Source: Chloroflexi bacterium RBG_16_48_8
GTDB lineage: Bacteria; Chloroflexota; Anaerolineae; Anaerolineales; E44-bin32
Direction of reading: 5' to 3'
Length of the DNA stretch: 5,395 nt
Assembly: GCA_001795115.1 (NCBI GenBank)
Contig: MGNI01000204.1
Coordinates: 1 to 5,395 of the forward strand
The translations under genes were made by a program, and so were the position numbers. Below are positions 1 through 5,395 of the stretch, one piece after another (the stretch's first letter is position 1; every line of letters starts with the position of its first letter). The notes under the pieces are model-generated. The model saw only the letters and a list, made by a program, of their open reading frames with translations. It ran no database searches and was not told the DNA's origin.

Positions 1-1138
1 CACTATCTACAGCCAAGGCTAATTCGTCAGCAACAACTCTGATGGCTCTGATATCATCTTCGGTAAATGAAATCGTTTTTATGCTTTGAATATCTAAAAC
101 ACCAAGCAGACGGCTTCCAACGATAAGCGGGACAGCCAATTCAGAGCGGGTTTCGGATAGAAGTGGGATTTTAAAATAGAAGGGATCTTCGTCAACATCT
201 TGGGATACCCTGAGGATACGGTTGGTGGTTACCCATCCGATAATGCTCGCACTGCCAACTGCAAGTCGAAAATGTTGTGAAAGTAGCCTACGCCCCGCTT
301 CTCCCGTGCTGGCAACCAAATTAGCCCAATTGCCGGATTCATCCAACATGAAAACGGAAGCATGGTAGAAGTCAAAACGGGATTGGATTAGATCGACGGC
401 ATGGAACATAAGGACTTGCGGGTCGAGCATCTCGCTGGAGAGTTTCGCAATTTCTGATGTGGTTTCTAATTGGGAGGCTTTTCGTTGGAGGCTCTGCGTT
501 CGCTGTAAGACCTGTTCTTCCAGCTCTCGGCTTTGAACCTGCAAACGGGCGGATAAATCTCTTTCCAATTGAAGCGAGTGTCTTAATTCACGGCTGGAAA
601 TCCAATTGAAGATAACCAGAACAAATAAGCCCAGACCCATGCCAATCGCATCGATGATGATGGTTTCTTCTGGCAGGAAGATGGTGGGGATCAGACCGTT
701 GACCTGAGCCCATCCGCTGAAGATATAAACGGCTATCCCTAGAAGGACGAAGAGGGAGGCCGCCCCAGCTCCAATGAGGATCCCTGCAGCCACAACGACC
801 ATGGCTATCCCGATAGTGGATATATGCCCAACACCCACCTGAAAGAAGGAGGCAGCCATAGCCAAGAAAACAACTGTTACAGGAATGTAGGCTGCCAAAT
901 TCACACGCTCTTTTCGACCGAGCCAGTAGGAAAGCAGGTAGAAGGGCTGAACGCCAAGCCCAGATATCGCACCTGCCGGGGGAGATAAACGCATAAGCCA
1001 CAGAACGAGCATGATGATTCCAAAGGCAAAGCCAGGGCCTGCAAGACCTAGCAAAACGATGTTGAGCAGATATTGTTTGTGGGCAATATCCGCATCCTCT
1101 GATGTGGGGCTAAACCAATCCCGAATTCTCTTTCTCAT
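1..1138 (-). CDS. Multi-spanning membrane sensor with coiled coil and GAF domain (C-terminus cut off by window edge)
   Basis: The reading frame is open from an ATG at 1136-1138 to the left edge, giving 379 visible codons. Residues about 24-180 are strongly hydrophobic, with some five or six membrane segments (about 24-49, 61-73, 82-101, 106-122, 125-142, 160-180). Residues 183-230 form a charged, Gln/Glu/Arg-rich heptad-like stretch, probably a signalling coiled coil. Residues about 240-379 are a GAF domain with the motifs GWV (301-303), ETRSELAVPL (329-338) and LDIQS (348-352), resembling the GAF of the sensor at 2167-4041. The start is supported by GGAG at 1148-1151, nine bases upstream; in-frame GTG codons just before it follow a TAG and are less likely. 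It is the last visible gene of the minus-strand cluster, 32 bases after the SDR gene. Proteins of this layout usually continue into HisKA and HATPase domains, but that part is outside the window, so kinase activity is inference. The ligand is unknown. Confidence 0.88.
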   Translation of the reverse strand, partial: MRKRIRDWFSPTSEDADIAHKQYLLNIVLLGLAGPGFAFGIIMLVLWLMRLSPPAGAISGLGVQPFYLLSYWLGRKERVNLAAYIPVTVVFLAMAASFFQVGVGHISTIGIAMVVVAAGILIGAGAASLFVLLGIAVYIFSGWAQVNGLIPTIFLPEETIIIDAIGMGLGLFVLVIFNWISSRELRHSLQLERDLSARLQVQSRELEEQVLQRTQSLQRKASQLETTSEIAKLSSEMLDPQVLMFHAVDLIQSRFDFYHASVFMLDESGNWANLVASTGEAGRRLLSQHFRLAVGSASIIGWVTTNRILRVSQDVDEDPFYFKIPLLSETRSELAVPLIVGSRLLGVLDIQSIKTISFTEDDIRAIRVVADELALAVDS

Positions 1139-1170
1139 GTGGTTGTTCTCCACCACCTAACTGGGTAACG

Positions 1171-2121
1171 TTAATGCTTGTTTCCAAAGGCTCGAACTAC
1201 CGCAAGGTACGCTTCTGGAGTGGTGTACTTTGGTTTCCAACCAGAGGCTTTCAACTTCTCACTACTTGCAATGAAAGGGTATCGACTTAGTAGATCAACA
1301 AATTCGGGCGAAAAAGCAGAAAGGCCTAAACGCCAAAGAACTGCACTCATAGCCCAGATCAAAAATCCTGGGAGAGGAAGGAGGCGCGCATTACGAGAGT
1401 GTGCCAGTTGGCGTATCGTTCGAGGCTCATCGCTCGTTACATTATAAATTCCAGGCATATCTTCGCAAATAACCAAATAGAGGGCCTGAGCCAGATCCTC
1501 TTCATGGAGGAGCTGAATGAGTGGGTCATATCCACGGATAACGGGAATGACATCAGCAATCACTTGAACCATGAGCTCTTCTACCGCATTCGGACCAACG
1601 ATGGTTGGTGGGCGAAGCCTTGTGACGATTATCTCTGGATGCTCATGGCAGAATTGATCCAAATAGGTTTCGTTTATTGCTTTTGCACGACTGTAATAGA
1701 GGTTGGGATTTGGCCTTAAGGGTGATTCCTCGGTTAATGGATTGGGATTATCTGCATGCAGACCATACGCTACGACGCTGCTGGTGATAATGAGTTTTGG
1801 AATTCCTAACCGACCTGCTGTTTTGATCACCTCCTGGGTTCCGCGGATATTGACATCATCTATTTCATGATCCTTGGGGCGACGCATGAGGATAAATGCC
1901 AGGTGCACCAATGCATCAACACCCTTAAGAAGCTGTTCAAGTTCGGGATCGCGAATATCCATTGGATGGAATTCCACCTTCTTCCAAGAGTTTTCCTCGG
2001 GCAGTGGTTGTATGTCAATACCGATGATCTTTTCGATATCTTGGTCTTCTGCAAGGAGCGGCAATAAGACCTTGCCGAAGTATCCTGAAATACCGGTGAT
2101 GGCAAGTGTCCTTGGTTTCAT
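1171..2121 (-). CDS. NAD(P)-dependent epimerase/dehydratase-like protein (extended SDR family)
   Basis: A complete 316-residue protein, the usual size for extended short-chain dehydrogenases. The N-terminal Rossmann fold shows TGxxGxxG at residues 9-16 for dinucleotide binding, an acidic residue D36 at the end of the second strand (favouring NAD over NADP), and MDIRD at 54-58. The catalytic part shows TSS at 113-115 and the YxxxK pair Y143/K147. HEEDLAQAL at 206-214 is typical of sugar-nucleotide epimerases and dehydratases. The C-terminal third contains a hydrophobic stretch (about 247-270) that could touch the membrane but is common in the family. Known members act on nucleotide sugars, sterols or other hydroxylated substrates; the substrate here cannot be read from sequence. 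The ATG at 2119-2121 has a strong AAGGAG at 2126-2131. It lies 45 bases after the sensor gene and 32 before the next membrane sensor, so it is probably co-transcribed with signalling genes, an unexpected position for a metabolic enzyme. Confidence 0.93.
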   Translation of the reverse strand: MKPRTLAITGISGYFGKVLLPLLAEDQDIEKIIGIDIQPLPEENSWKKVEFHPMDIRDPELEQLLKGVDALVHLAFILMRRPKDHEIDDVNIRGTQEVIKTAGRLGIPKLIITSSVVAYGLHADNPNPLTEESPLRPNPNLYYSRAKAINETYLDQFCHEHPEIIVTRLRPPTIVGPNAVEELMVQVIADVIPVIRGYDPLIQLLHEEDLAQALYLVICEDMPGIYNVTSDEPRTIRQLAHSRNARLLPLPGFLIWAMSAVLWRLGLSAFSPEFVDLLSRYPFIASSEKLKASGWKPKYTTPEAYLAVVRAFGNKH

Positions 2122-2166
2122 TCTTCTCCTTCCGTTCGTTGATATTTCCCGTAGTAGGTGTTCTTT

Positions 2167-4041
2167 CTAAGGATTATCCTCCTCTATTGGAGGGGAAATC
2201 TCACTAGACGGAACCAGTTTGACTATAATCTCAGCGTTCCCGAATGCTCGATGAAGCGCTTGTGCTGCTGTCAGAAGAACATGTTCGGGTTCTAATATGC
2301 CACTGAGTTGAGACGTGATCTCACTGACCAGGCGAGCCCTTTCAGCTGCATTGGTTGATTCCTGAGCCAAACGTGCATTTTCTATGGCAGAGCTAAGTTG
2401 ATCTGCCAATGTTTGCAGAACATCAAAATCCTCTTGTTCATAGATATCTTCTTTTATGTTTTGGATATCGATGATGCCAAGGGATCTCCCTGCCACTTGC
2501 AGAGGAATAACGACCTGTGTCCGCGCACCCTGCAGCAGTCCAGATTTAAAGATGTCCGGATCGTCACTGGATTCTGTGACAACTCCGGGAGCATTGTTTT
2601 GGATCACCCACCCGATCAAGGTATGCGAGCTCACTTCAACTTTAAGCCCTAAAGGACGACTGATCCCCCCCACTTCGCCAGCGGCATCGTGTAATACCGC
2701 ATACTGACCAGTTGAATCTAATAAGAAGATGGATACATGATCGTATCCAAAGCGATCCTTGATTAATTGAGCTGCTTGACGGAGCAGCTCATCAAGATTG
2801 GGGATGGATATAATCGCTCGTGCGACCTCGGAGGCGATTCGAATTTGATGCGTTCGATCTTCAACGAGAGCTTCGAGGGATTGGTAGAGTTCGCCAAGTT
2901 CCTCAGCCATGCGATTTAAAGAAGCCGCTAACGCGCCCAATTCATCCTTTCTATCCTCCGGAACTCGGTAGAGCCATTCACCATGTGAGATTCGATTGGC
3001 AAAGTCCGCCAGGGATGTAAGAGGCTTCAACATGCGGTTTGTAACCCAGAAAGCGACGCTTAATGTGACGATGCTCGCAACGACAATCAGGATCGCCATG
3101 AAAGGCGCCAAGTCTGAGATGCCAGTGAAAATTTCTGAGGTTGCCAATTCCACAACAAGTGCCATATTCCATCCCGGTATCCATTGGTAGGCGCTAAGCA
3201 CTGGTCGGGATTCTGCATCTCGATATTCAAGGGTATCAGCCTGCGATGATGCGGAAACTTGGAAAATGTCATGATCGGGATTTTTTTGTACAGTTAGGTT
3301 GGTAGCGTAACGTGGGAGCTCAAAGATAAGATCAGGGGAGAGTGCCAGGAAGGTTTTCCCCCTTTCGATCCGATATACTCCTTTCCTTTGCCAAAAAACC
3401 TGCAGTTCTTCGATGAGCTGAACAACTTTCGATCCTGAATTAACTCCTATCAGGTAGAAATCAGGCTGAACACCTATGACGCGCAGCGGAGACATGGAGA
3501 GAAGCCCCAAGGTTTCAGGTGTGAGGTTGGGATCATTGTAGAGAGGGAAGGTCCCTATTACAGGGGTTTCTTTTATAGGGAGATATGAAAGGATGAGCCC
3601 ATTGTGCTTGGGATTTGTGGAGGAGACCACAAGACCGTCGAATTTTCGAACGAGTAGGATCTCGTTAAACAATTTTACGTTTTGCTTGGTCAGTAAGAGT
3701 TCTAACTCCTCCTGAAGGAAAGCACTGGCCTCTTGGTTTTCAGGATGCAACAACAAGTCAAGGGAAACTCTCTGGATACCAGGGCGTTGGGTACCGATGA
3801 AAAGCTGTTGTTCGCGAGTGGCAGCCCAGTCCATGAGGATTGAACTCTGGCCCTCGATAGCGTAAATCATCTGGTCCACCGCTTCCTGACGAAGCGTGCT
3901 ACGCATACGCAAATAGGCCGCAACTCCCATTGCAATTAAGGGGATGAGAACAAGTGGAAGAAGGACAAAGGCGAATTTACGTCCCAACCTGCCCTTGGAT
4001 TGTTGCACATCCACTCTTTCTTCTGAAGGTTGCTGAATCAT
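2167..4041 (-). CDS. Membrane sensor: Cache-like ectodomain, HAMP, coiled coil, GAF, no kinase domain
   Basis: A complete 624-residue protein. Residues 1-21 are charged and cytoplasmic, 23-44 form the first membrane helix, about 45-311 an extracytoplasmic region, and about 312-334 the second helix. The ectodomain size and its closing motif (YQWIPGW 285-291, followed by VVEL) suggest a double Cache fold, which often binds small organic ligands; the ligand is unknown. HAMP follows at about 333-385 (conserved P340 and DELGALAASLNRM), then a short coiled coil at about 380-405. A GAF domain spans about 412-556, with GWV at 477-479 and IDIQN at 524-528. A second helix (557-580) leads into what looks like only the start of another GAF (about 581-610), then a Pro/Glu-rich tail and TAG. 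No HisKA, HATPase, GGDEF or methyl-accepting domain is present, so it must signal through a partner. The ATG lies three bases after the upstream receiver's stop; the nearest Shine-Dalgarno-like sequence, GGGAG, is 12 bases away, suggesting translational coupling. Confidence 0.9.
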   Translation of the reverse strand: MIQQPSEERVDVQQSKGRLGRKFAFVLLPLVLIPLIAMGVAAYLRMRSTLRQEAVDQMIYAIEGQSSILMDWAATREQQLFIGTQRPGIQRVSLDLLLHPENQEASAFLQEELELLLTKQNVKLFNEILLVRKFDGLVVSSTNPKHNGLILSYLPIKETPVIGTFPLYNDPNLTPETLGLLSMSPLRVIGVQPDFYLIGVNSGSKVVQLIEELQVFWQRKGVYRIERGKTFLALSPDLIFELPRYATNLTVQKNPDHDIFQVSASSQADTLEYRDAESRPVLSAYQWIPGWNMALVVELATSEIFTGISDLAPFMAILIVVASIVTLSVAFWVTNRMLKPLTSLADFANRISHGEWLYRVPEDRKDELGALAASLNRMAEELGELYQSLEALVEDRTHQIRIASEVARAIISIPNLDELLRQAAQLIKDRFGYDHVSIFLLDSTGQYAVLHDAAGEVGGISRPLGLKVEVSSHTLIGWVIQNNAPGVVTESSDDPDIFKSGLLQGARTQVVIPLQVAGRSLGIIDIQNIKEDIYEQEDFDVLQTLADQLSSAIENARLAQESTNAAERARLVSEITSQLSGILEPEHVLLTAAQALHRAFGNAEIIVKLVPSSEISPPIEEDNP

Positions 4042-4044
4042 CCT

Positions 4045-4452
4045 TTACTCAATCTCCCATACAGGCTCGCCTCGCAGCATACGTTGGACTTGTGTAGGAA
4101 ATCTGTCAGGATCTAAGGGTTTACCGACAAAACCATCAAATCCTGCTTCGCGAGCACGCTTCATCTGGTCCTCACTAGCATATGCAGTTACAGCCACAAC
4201 CGGGAGTTCTTTTAACTTGTTATGCTGCCGTAGTTTGCTCAGAGCTTGGTAACCGTCATCGTATGGCAAGCGAATATCCATCAGGATAAGATCCACTCGA
4301 GGGAGTGTATCTGCATATTCTACGACTTCATATCCAGAAGTTTTCCACTCGCAGTGAAGACCGATGTGATTGAGCATTCGTGCCATAAGAATGAAGTTGG
4401 AAACATTATCTTCCACGATCAAAATCGTCATATCCTGCGATTCAATTGTCAA
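4045..4452 (-). CDS. Stand-alone response-regulator receiver protein (TTG start)
   Basis: A 135-residue CheY/DivK-like receiver with no output domain. It carries the acidic pair E14-D15, the phospho-acceptor D59 (LILMDIRLP), the switch T89-A90 and the conserved K111 followed by P112, so it should accept phosphate from a histidine kinase. The family works by phosphorylation-dependent protein contacts or as a relay. The chosen start is a TTG at 4450-4452, because GGAG at 4461-4464 lies eight bases upstream; the in-frame ATG at 4429-4431 would begin directly at MTILIVEDN, a normal receiver N-terminus, but has only CAGGA touching it. Both starts leave the domain intact. Only 14 bases separate it from the preceding receiver gene, and its TAA is three bases before the next ATG. 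It shares the receiver fold with the protein at 4467-4859 but diverges clearly from it, so the two are probably not redundant copies. Confidence 0.92.
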   Translation of the reverse strand: MTIESQDMTILIVEDNVSNFILMARMLNHIGLHCEWKTSGYEVVEYADTLPRVDLILMDIRLPYDDGYQALSKLRQHNKLKELPVVAVTAYASEDQMKRAREAGFDGFVGKPLDPDRFPTQVQRMLRGEPVWEIE

Positions 4453-4460
4453 TAGATCAT

Positions 4461-4464
4461 CTCC
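4461..4464 (-). promoter_or_regulatory. Ribosome binding site that selects the TTG start of the second receiver
   Basis: GGAG on the minus strand lies eight bases before the TTG at 4450-4452 and 29 bases before the alternative ATG at 4429-4431. The site is only a few bases past the TAA of the preceding gene, so ribosomes ending there could reinitiate. This placement is the reason for preferring the rare start codon. Confidence 0.55.
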
Positions 4465-4466
4465 GG

Positions 4467-4859
4467 TTATCCCAAACCTCCCTCACAATCGATAAATCGC
4501 TCAATGAATAATGGAAGAAGGTCAACATCAATAGGTTTCTGAATATAGCCGTTACAACCTGCAGAAAGGGTTCTCTCTTCATTGCCACGAAATAAGTCGG
4601 CAGTTATGGCGAGGATGGGCATGCGCTCATATTTTGGGTCATTCCTGAGAAATTTCGTAAACGTGATTCCATCCACTTCTGGAAGGTTGATATCTAAGAG
4701 TATGAGATCAGGCTTTTGTTCATAGATCAGTTTTAAACCTTCAGATGCGCCCCCTGCCTCCAAGACAACGTAACCGGCAGCCTCAAGGATCCGTTTTACC
4801 AATAAGCGATTATCTACGTTATCTTCAATGTAAAGTACGGTGACGGATCTTTTTAACAT
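4467..4859 (-). CDS. Stand-alone response-regulator receiver protein, first gene of the operon
   Basis: A 130-residue single-domain receiver. The visible key residues are E12-D13 in the acidic pocket, D56 as phospho-acceptor (LILLDINLP), T86-A87 as switch, and K108-P109. No DNA-binding, GGDEF, HD-GYP or other output domain follows; the protein ends some 20 residues after K108. As in DivK-type and other single-domain regulators, output is likely through protein contacts or phosphorelay; the partners cannot be read here. The start is the ATG at 4857-4859 with AAGGA at 4864-4868. As the promoter-proximal gene of the minus-strand cluster it would be co-transcribed with the second receiver 14 bases downstream and the two membrane sensors. 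The cognate kinase may be the leftmost gene, whose C-terminus is not visible. Confidence 0.94.
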   Translation of the reverse strand: MLKRSVTVLYIEDNVDNRLLVKRILEAAGYVVLEAGGASEGLKLIYEQKPDLILLDINLPEVDGITFTKFLRNDPKYERMPILAITADLFRGNEERTLSAGCNGYIQKPIDVDLLPLFIERFIDCEGGLG

Positions 4860-4891
4860 ATGTTCCTTAATGTAAGCGTGGACTATTAGTT

Positions 4892-4920
4892 ATTATATAT
4901 TAATCCTCACTTAATGAAGA
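4892..4920 (-). promoter_or_regulatory. Probable sigma-70-type promoter of the five-gene minus-strand operon
   Basis: On the minus strand a perfect TATAAT lies at 4892-4897. Seventeen bases upstream is TCTTCA (4915-4920), which matches only three of six positions of TTGACA, so the -35 is weak. The region around the -10 is very AT-rich. A start about seven bases downstream of the -10 would leave a leader of roughly 25 bases before the receiver ATG at 4859. A weak -35 next to an inverted repeat (4924-4937) would fit a regulated promoter. Confidence 0.45.
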
Positions 4921-4923
4921 ATA

Positions 4924-4937
4924 GACAAGGGGTTGTC
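4924..4937. repeat. Perfect inverted repeat GACAA-GGGG-TTGTC, possible operator
   Basis: Two 5-base arms flank a 4-base centre. The dyad lies directly upstream of the putative -35 of the minus-strand operon promoter, a typical place for an activator or repressor site. As RNA it would be a small tetraloop hairpin. It has no adjacent T-run, so it is not a terminator. No known regulator family is recognised from the sequence. Confidence 0.4.
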
Positions 4938-4955
4938 ATATAGGAAAACGGATTT

Positions 4956-4980
4956 TTGGGGTTGAAGCAGAAGTCCCCAA
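4956..4980. repeat. Inverted repeat TTGGGG / CCCCAA
   Basis: Perfect 6-base arms at 4956-4961 and 4975-4980 flank a 13-base loop. On the plus strand a run of five T follows only after a further eight or so bases, and on the minus strand the stem is followed by A residues, so a standard intrinsic terminator is not supported. It could be a protein-binding dyad or part of a transcript structure. Confidence 0.3.
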
Positions 4981-5069
4981 TGGAGGTGTTTTTAATTCGA
5001 GTAACCCATAATGGAAACATGGAATGACTTTTATATGTACGAGTAACATTTGGATGGTTGATTGCGTTA

Positions 5070-5091
5070 TCCCATATGGAAGTCAATGGGA
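5070..5091. repeat. Inverted repeat TCCCAT / ATGGGA
   Basis: Perfect 6-base arms at 5070-5075 and 5086-5091 flank a 10-base loop. The left arm overlaps the palindrome CCATATGG and one copy of the CCCAT(A)ATGGAA direct repeat. It has no T-run on either side. Such short dyads can occur by chance. Confidence 0.25.
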
Positions 5092-5152
5092 GAAACAGAG
5101 GTGTGCCATCCATTCATGCTGGTTCATACCTTTGGTGCTGATTTCAAGTGCG

Positions 5153-5177
5153 GTAGGGAGTTGCTTTGCAGCCCTAC
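5153..5177. repeat. Stem-loop GTAGGG / CCCTAC with inner TTGC-TTT-GCAG stem
   Basis: Perfect 6-base outer arms (5153-5158 and 5172-5177) enclose a second 4-pair stem, TTGC (5161-5164) with GCAG (5168-5171, one G-T pair), around a TTT loop, leaving only a two-base bulge. This is the most RNA-like fold in the intergenic region. It is upstream of the plus-strand promoter, so it is not in that gene's leader, and it has no T-run. Confidence 0.35.
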
Positions 5178-5228
5178 ACCATTCCAACTCTCGCCCCAGA
5201 AGTGAAGGTTGCACCCGGAAAAGGTGGA

Positions 5229-5257
5229 TTGGCGAAGATTTTTAATCCTTATATAAT
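5229..5257 (+). promoter_or_regulatory. Sigma-70-type promoter of the plus-strand gene
   Basis: TTGGCG at 5229-5234 (four of six matches to TTGACA) is followed by exactly 17 bases and a perfect TATAAT at 5252-5257. Transcription would start near 5264, giving a leader of about 40 bases before the ATG at 5303. This is the stronger of the two outward-facing promoters. Confidence 0.6.
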
Positions 5258-5288
5258 TTGCTTCTTCGTATTGTGATGATGTGATGTT

Positions 5289-5295
5289 GAGGAGG
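5289..5295 (+). promoter_or_regulatory. Strong ribosome binding site of the plus-strand gene
   Basis: GAGGAGG lies seven bases before the ATG at 5303-5305 and decides that start. Another ATG at 5284-5286 in a different frame leads to a stop within the window and is too early for this site. Confidence 0.65.
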
Positions 5296-5302
5296 ATGTG
5301 GT

Positions 5303-5395
5303 ATGACCCAAGAGGAAAAACAGGTTATCATGCGGCGGTTCTCCCAAATGCATACGCATTACTTAAGACTAATTTCATCTGATCCTGATAACGCT
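5303..5395 (+). CDS. Unidentified protein, N-terminal 31 residues only
   Basis: The frame opens with ATG at 5303-5305 and stays open to the right edge. The visible part (MTQEEKQVIMRR..., ending ISSDPDNA) is soluble, charged and probably helical, with no signal peptide or membrane segment. It is too short to assign to a family and I do not recognise it. The gene is credible because a good promoter (5229-5257) and a strong ribosome binding site (5289-5295) precede it at normal distances. It is transcribed divergently from the signalling operon, so it may share regulatory sites with it or be unrelated. Confidence 0.6.
   Translation, partial: MTQEEKQVIMRRFSQMHTHYLRLISSDPDNA

Larger units (their letters stand above)
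4860..5302. other. Divergent intergenic region with two promoters and several dyads, no convincing gene
   Basis: This stretch of 443 bases separates the minus-strand operon from the plus-strand gene. Its ends carry promoter-like sequences pointing outward. The middle (about 4921-5228) holds four short inverted repeats and short direct repeats: CGAGTAAC at 4998-5005 and 5040-5047, CCCATAATGGAA at 5005-5016, and CCCATATGGAA at 5071-5081. Open frames of up to about 73 codons exist on both strands but lack ribosome binding sites and look compositionally random. No tRNA, known riboswitch or transposon end was recognised. It may hold regulator binding sites or an unannotated small RNA; neither is shown. 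Confidence 0.6.

Noticed and set aside
588..1001. Minus-strand 137-codon frame inside the membrane sensor gene
   Set aside because: It is a shifted frame over the hydrophobic segments of the gene at 1-1138, rich in Cys, Trp, Arg and His without any domain.
2122..2166. Terminator or separate promoter between the sensor and the SDR gene
   Set aside because: The 45 bases hold no stem followed by T residues and no good -10/-35 pair, only the ribosome binding site of the SDR gene.
2398..2707. Plus-strand frames of about 84 codons opposite the GAF domain
   Set aside because: They are antisense shadows of a well-supported gene with clear domain motifs.
4956..4995. Intrinsic terminator from the TTGGGG/CCCCAA stem and the following TTTTT
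   Set aside because: The T-run is several bases away from a 6-pair stem with a 13-base loop, and no gene ends upstream of it on the plus strand.
4907..5113. Minus-strand 68-codon open frame in the intergenic region
   Set aside because: It has no ribosome binding site before its ATG, overlaps the operon promoter region, and its composition looks like translated noncoding DNA.
5040..5240. tRNA, T-box or known riboswitch in the intergenic region
   Set aside because: I found no cloverleaf with a GTTCRA T-loop and acceptor pairing, no T-box AGGGTGG-like motif, and no c-di-GMP riboswitch core on either strand.
5024..5245. Plus-strand 73-codon open frame in the intergenic region
   Set aside because: No ribosome binding site, no recognisable domain, and it runs into the promoter of the gene at 5303.

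Overview
The window looks like a bacterial signal-transduction locus, probably from the Chloroflexota (Anaerolineae-like). That assignment rests on the style of the GAF domains (GWV and LDIQ/IDIQ motifs), on a Cache-HAMP-GAF sensor with no transmitter, and on stand-alone receivers; it is recognition from memory, not a search. There are no mobile elements, CRISPR arrays, tRNAs or rRNAs.

Layout: positions 1-4859 hold five tightly packed minus-strand genes. In transcription order they are a stand-alone receiver protein (4467-4859), a second stand-alone receiver (4045-4452), a membrane sensor with Cache-like ectodomain, HAMP and GAF (2167-4041), an extended SDR / NAD-dependent epimerase-like enzyme (1171-2121), and a multi-spanning membrane protein with coiled coil and GAF that runs off the left edge (1-1138). 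Gaps are 14, 3, 45 and 32 bases with no terminator visible, so one operon is likely. Positions 4860-5302 are a divergent intergenic region with a probable promoter at each end, several short inverted repeats and no convincing gene. A plus-strand gene starts at 5303 and is cut by the right edge after 31 codons.

How the parts may work together (inference): the two membrane proteins sense external or internal cues. The only place left for a histidine kinase in this operon is the unseen C-terminal part of the leftmost gene, or a gene beyond it. The two receivers carry all phosphotransfer residues but no output domain, so they would act as phospho-relays or protein-binding switches. The SDR enzyme may make or modify a sugar or lipid under the same control, or may simply be a passenger.

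The most unusual points are the enzyme placed inside a sensor operon, a complete sensor that ends inside a second GAF-like segment, three consecutive genes lying in one reading frame separated only by single stop codons, and the dyad-rich divergent intergenic region.
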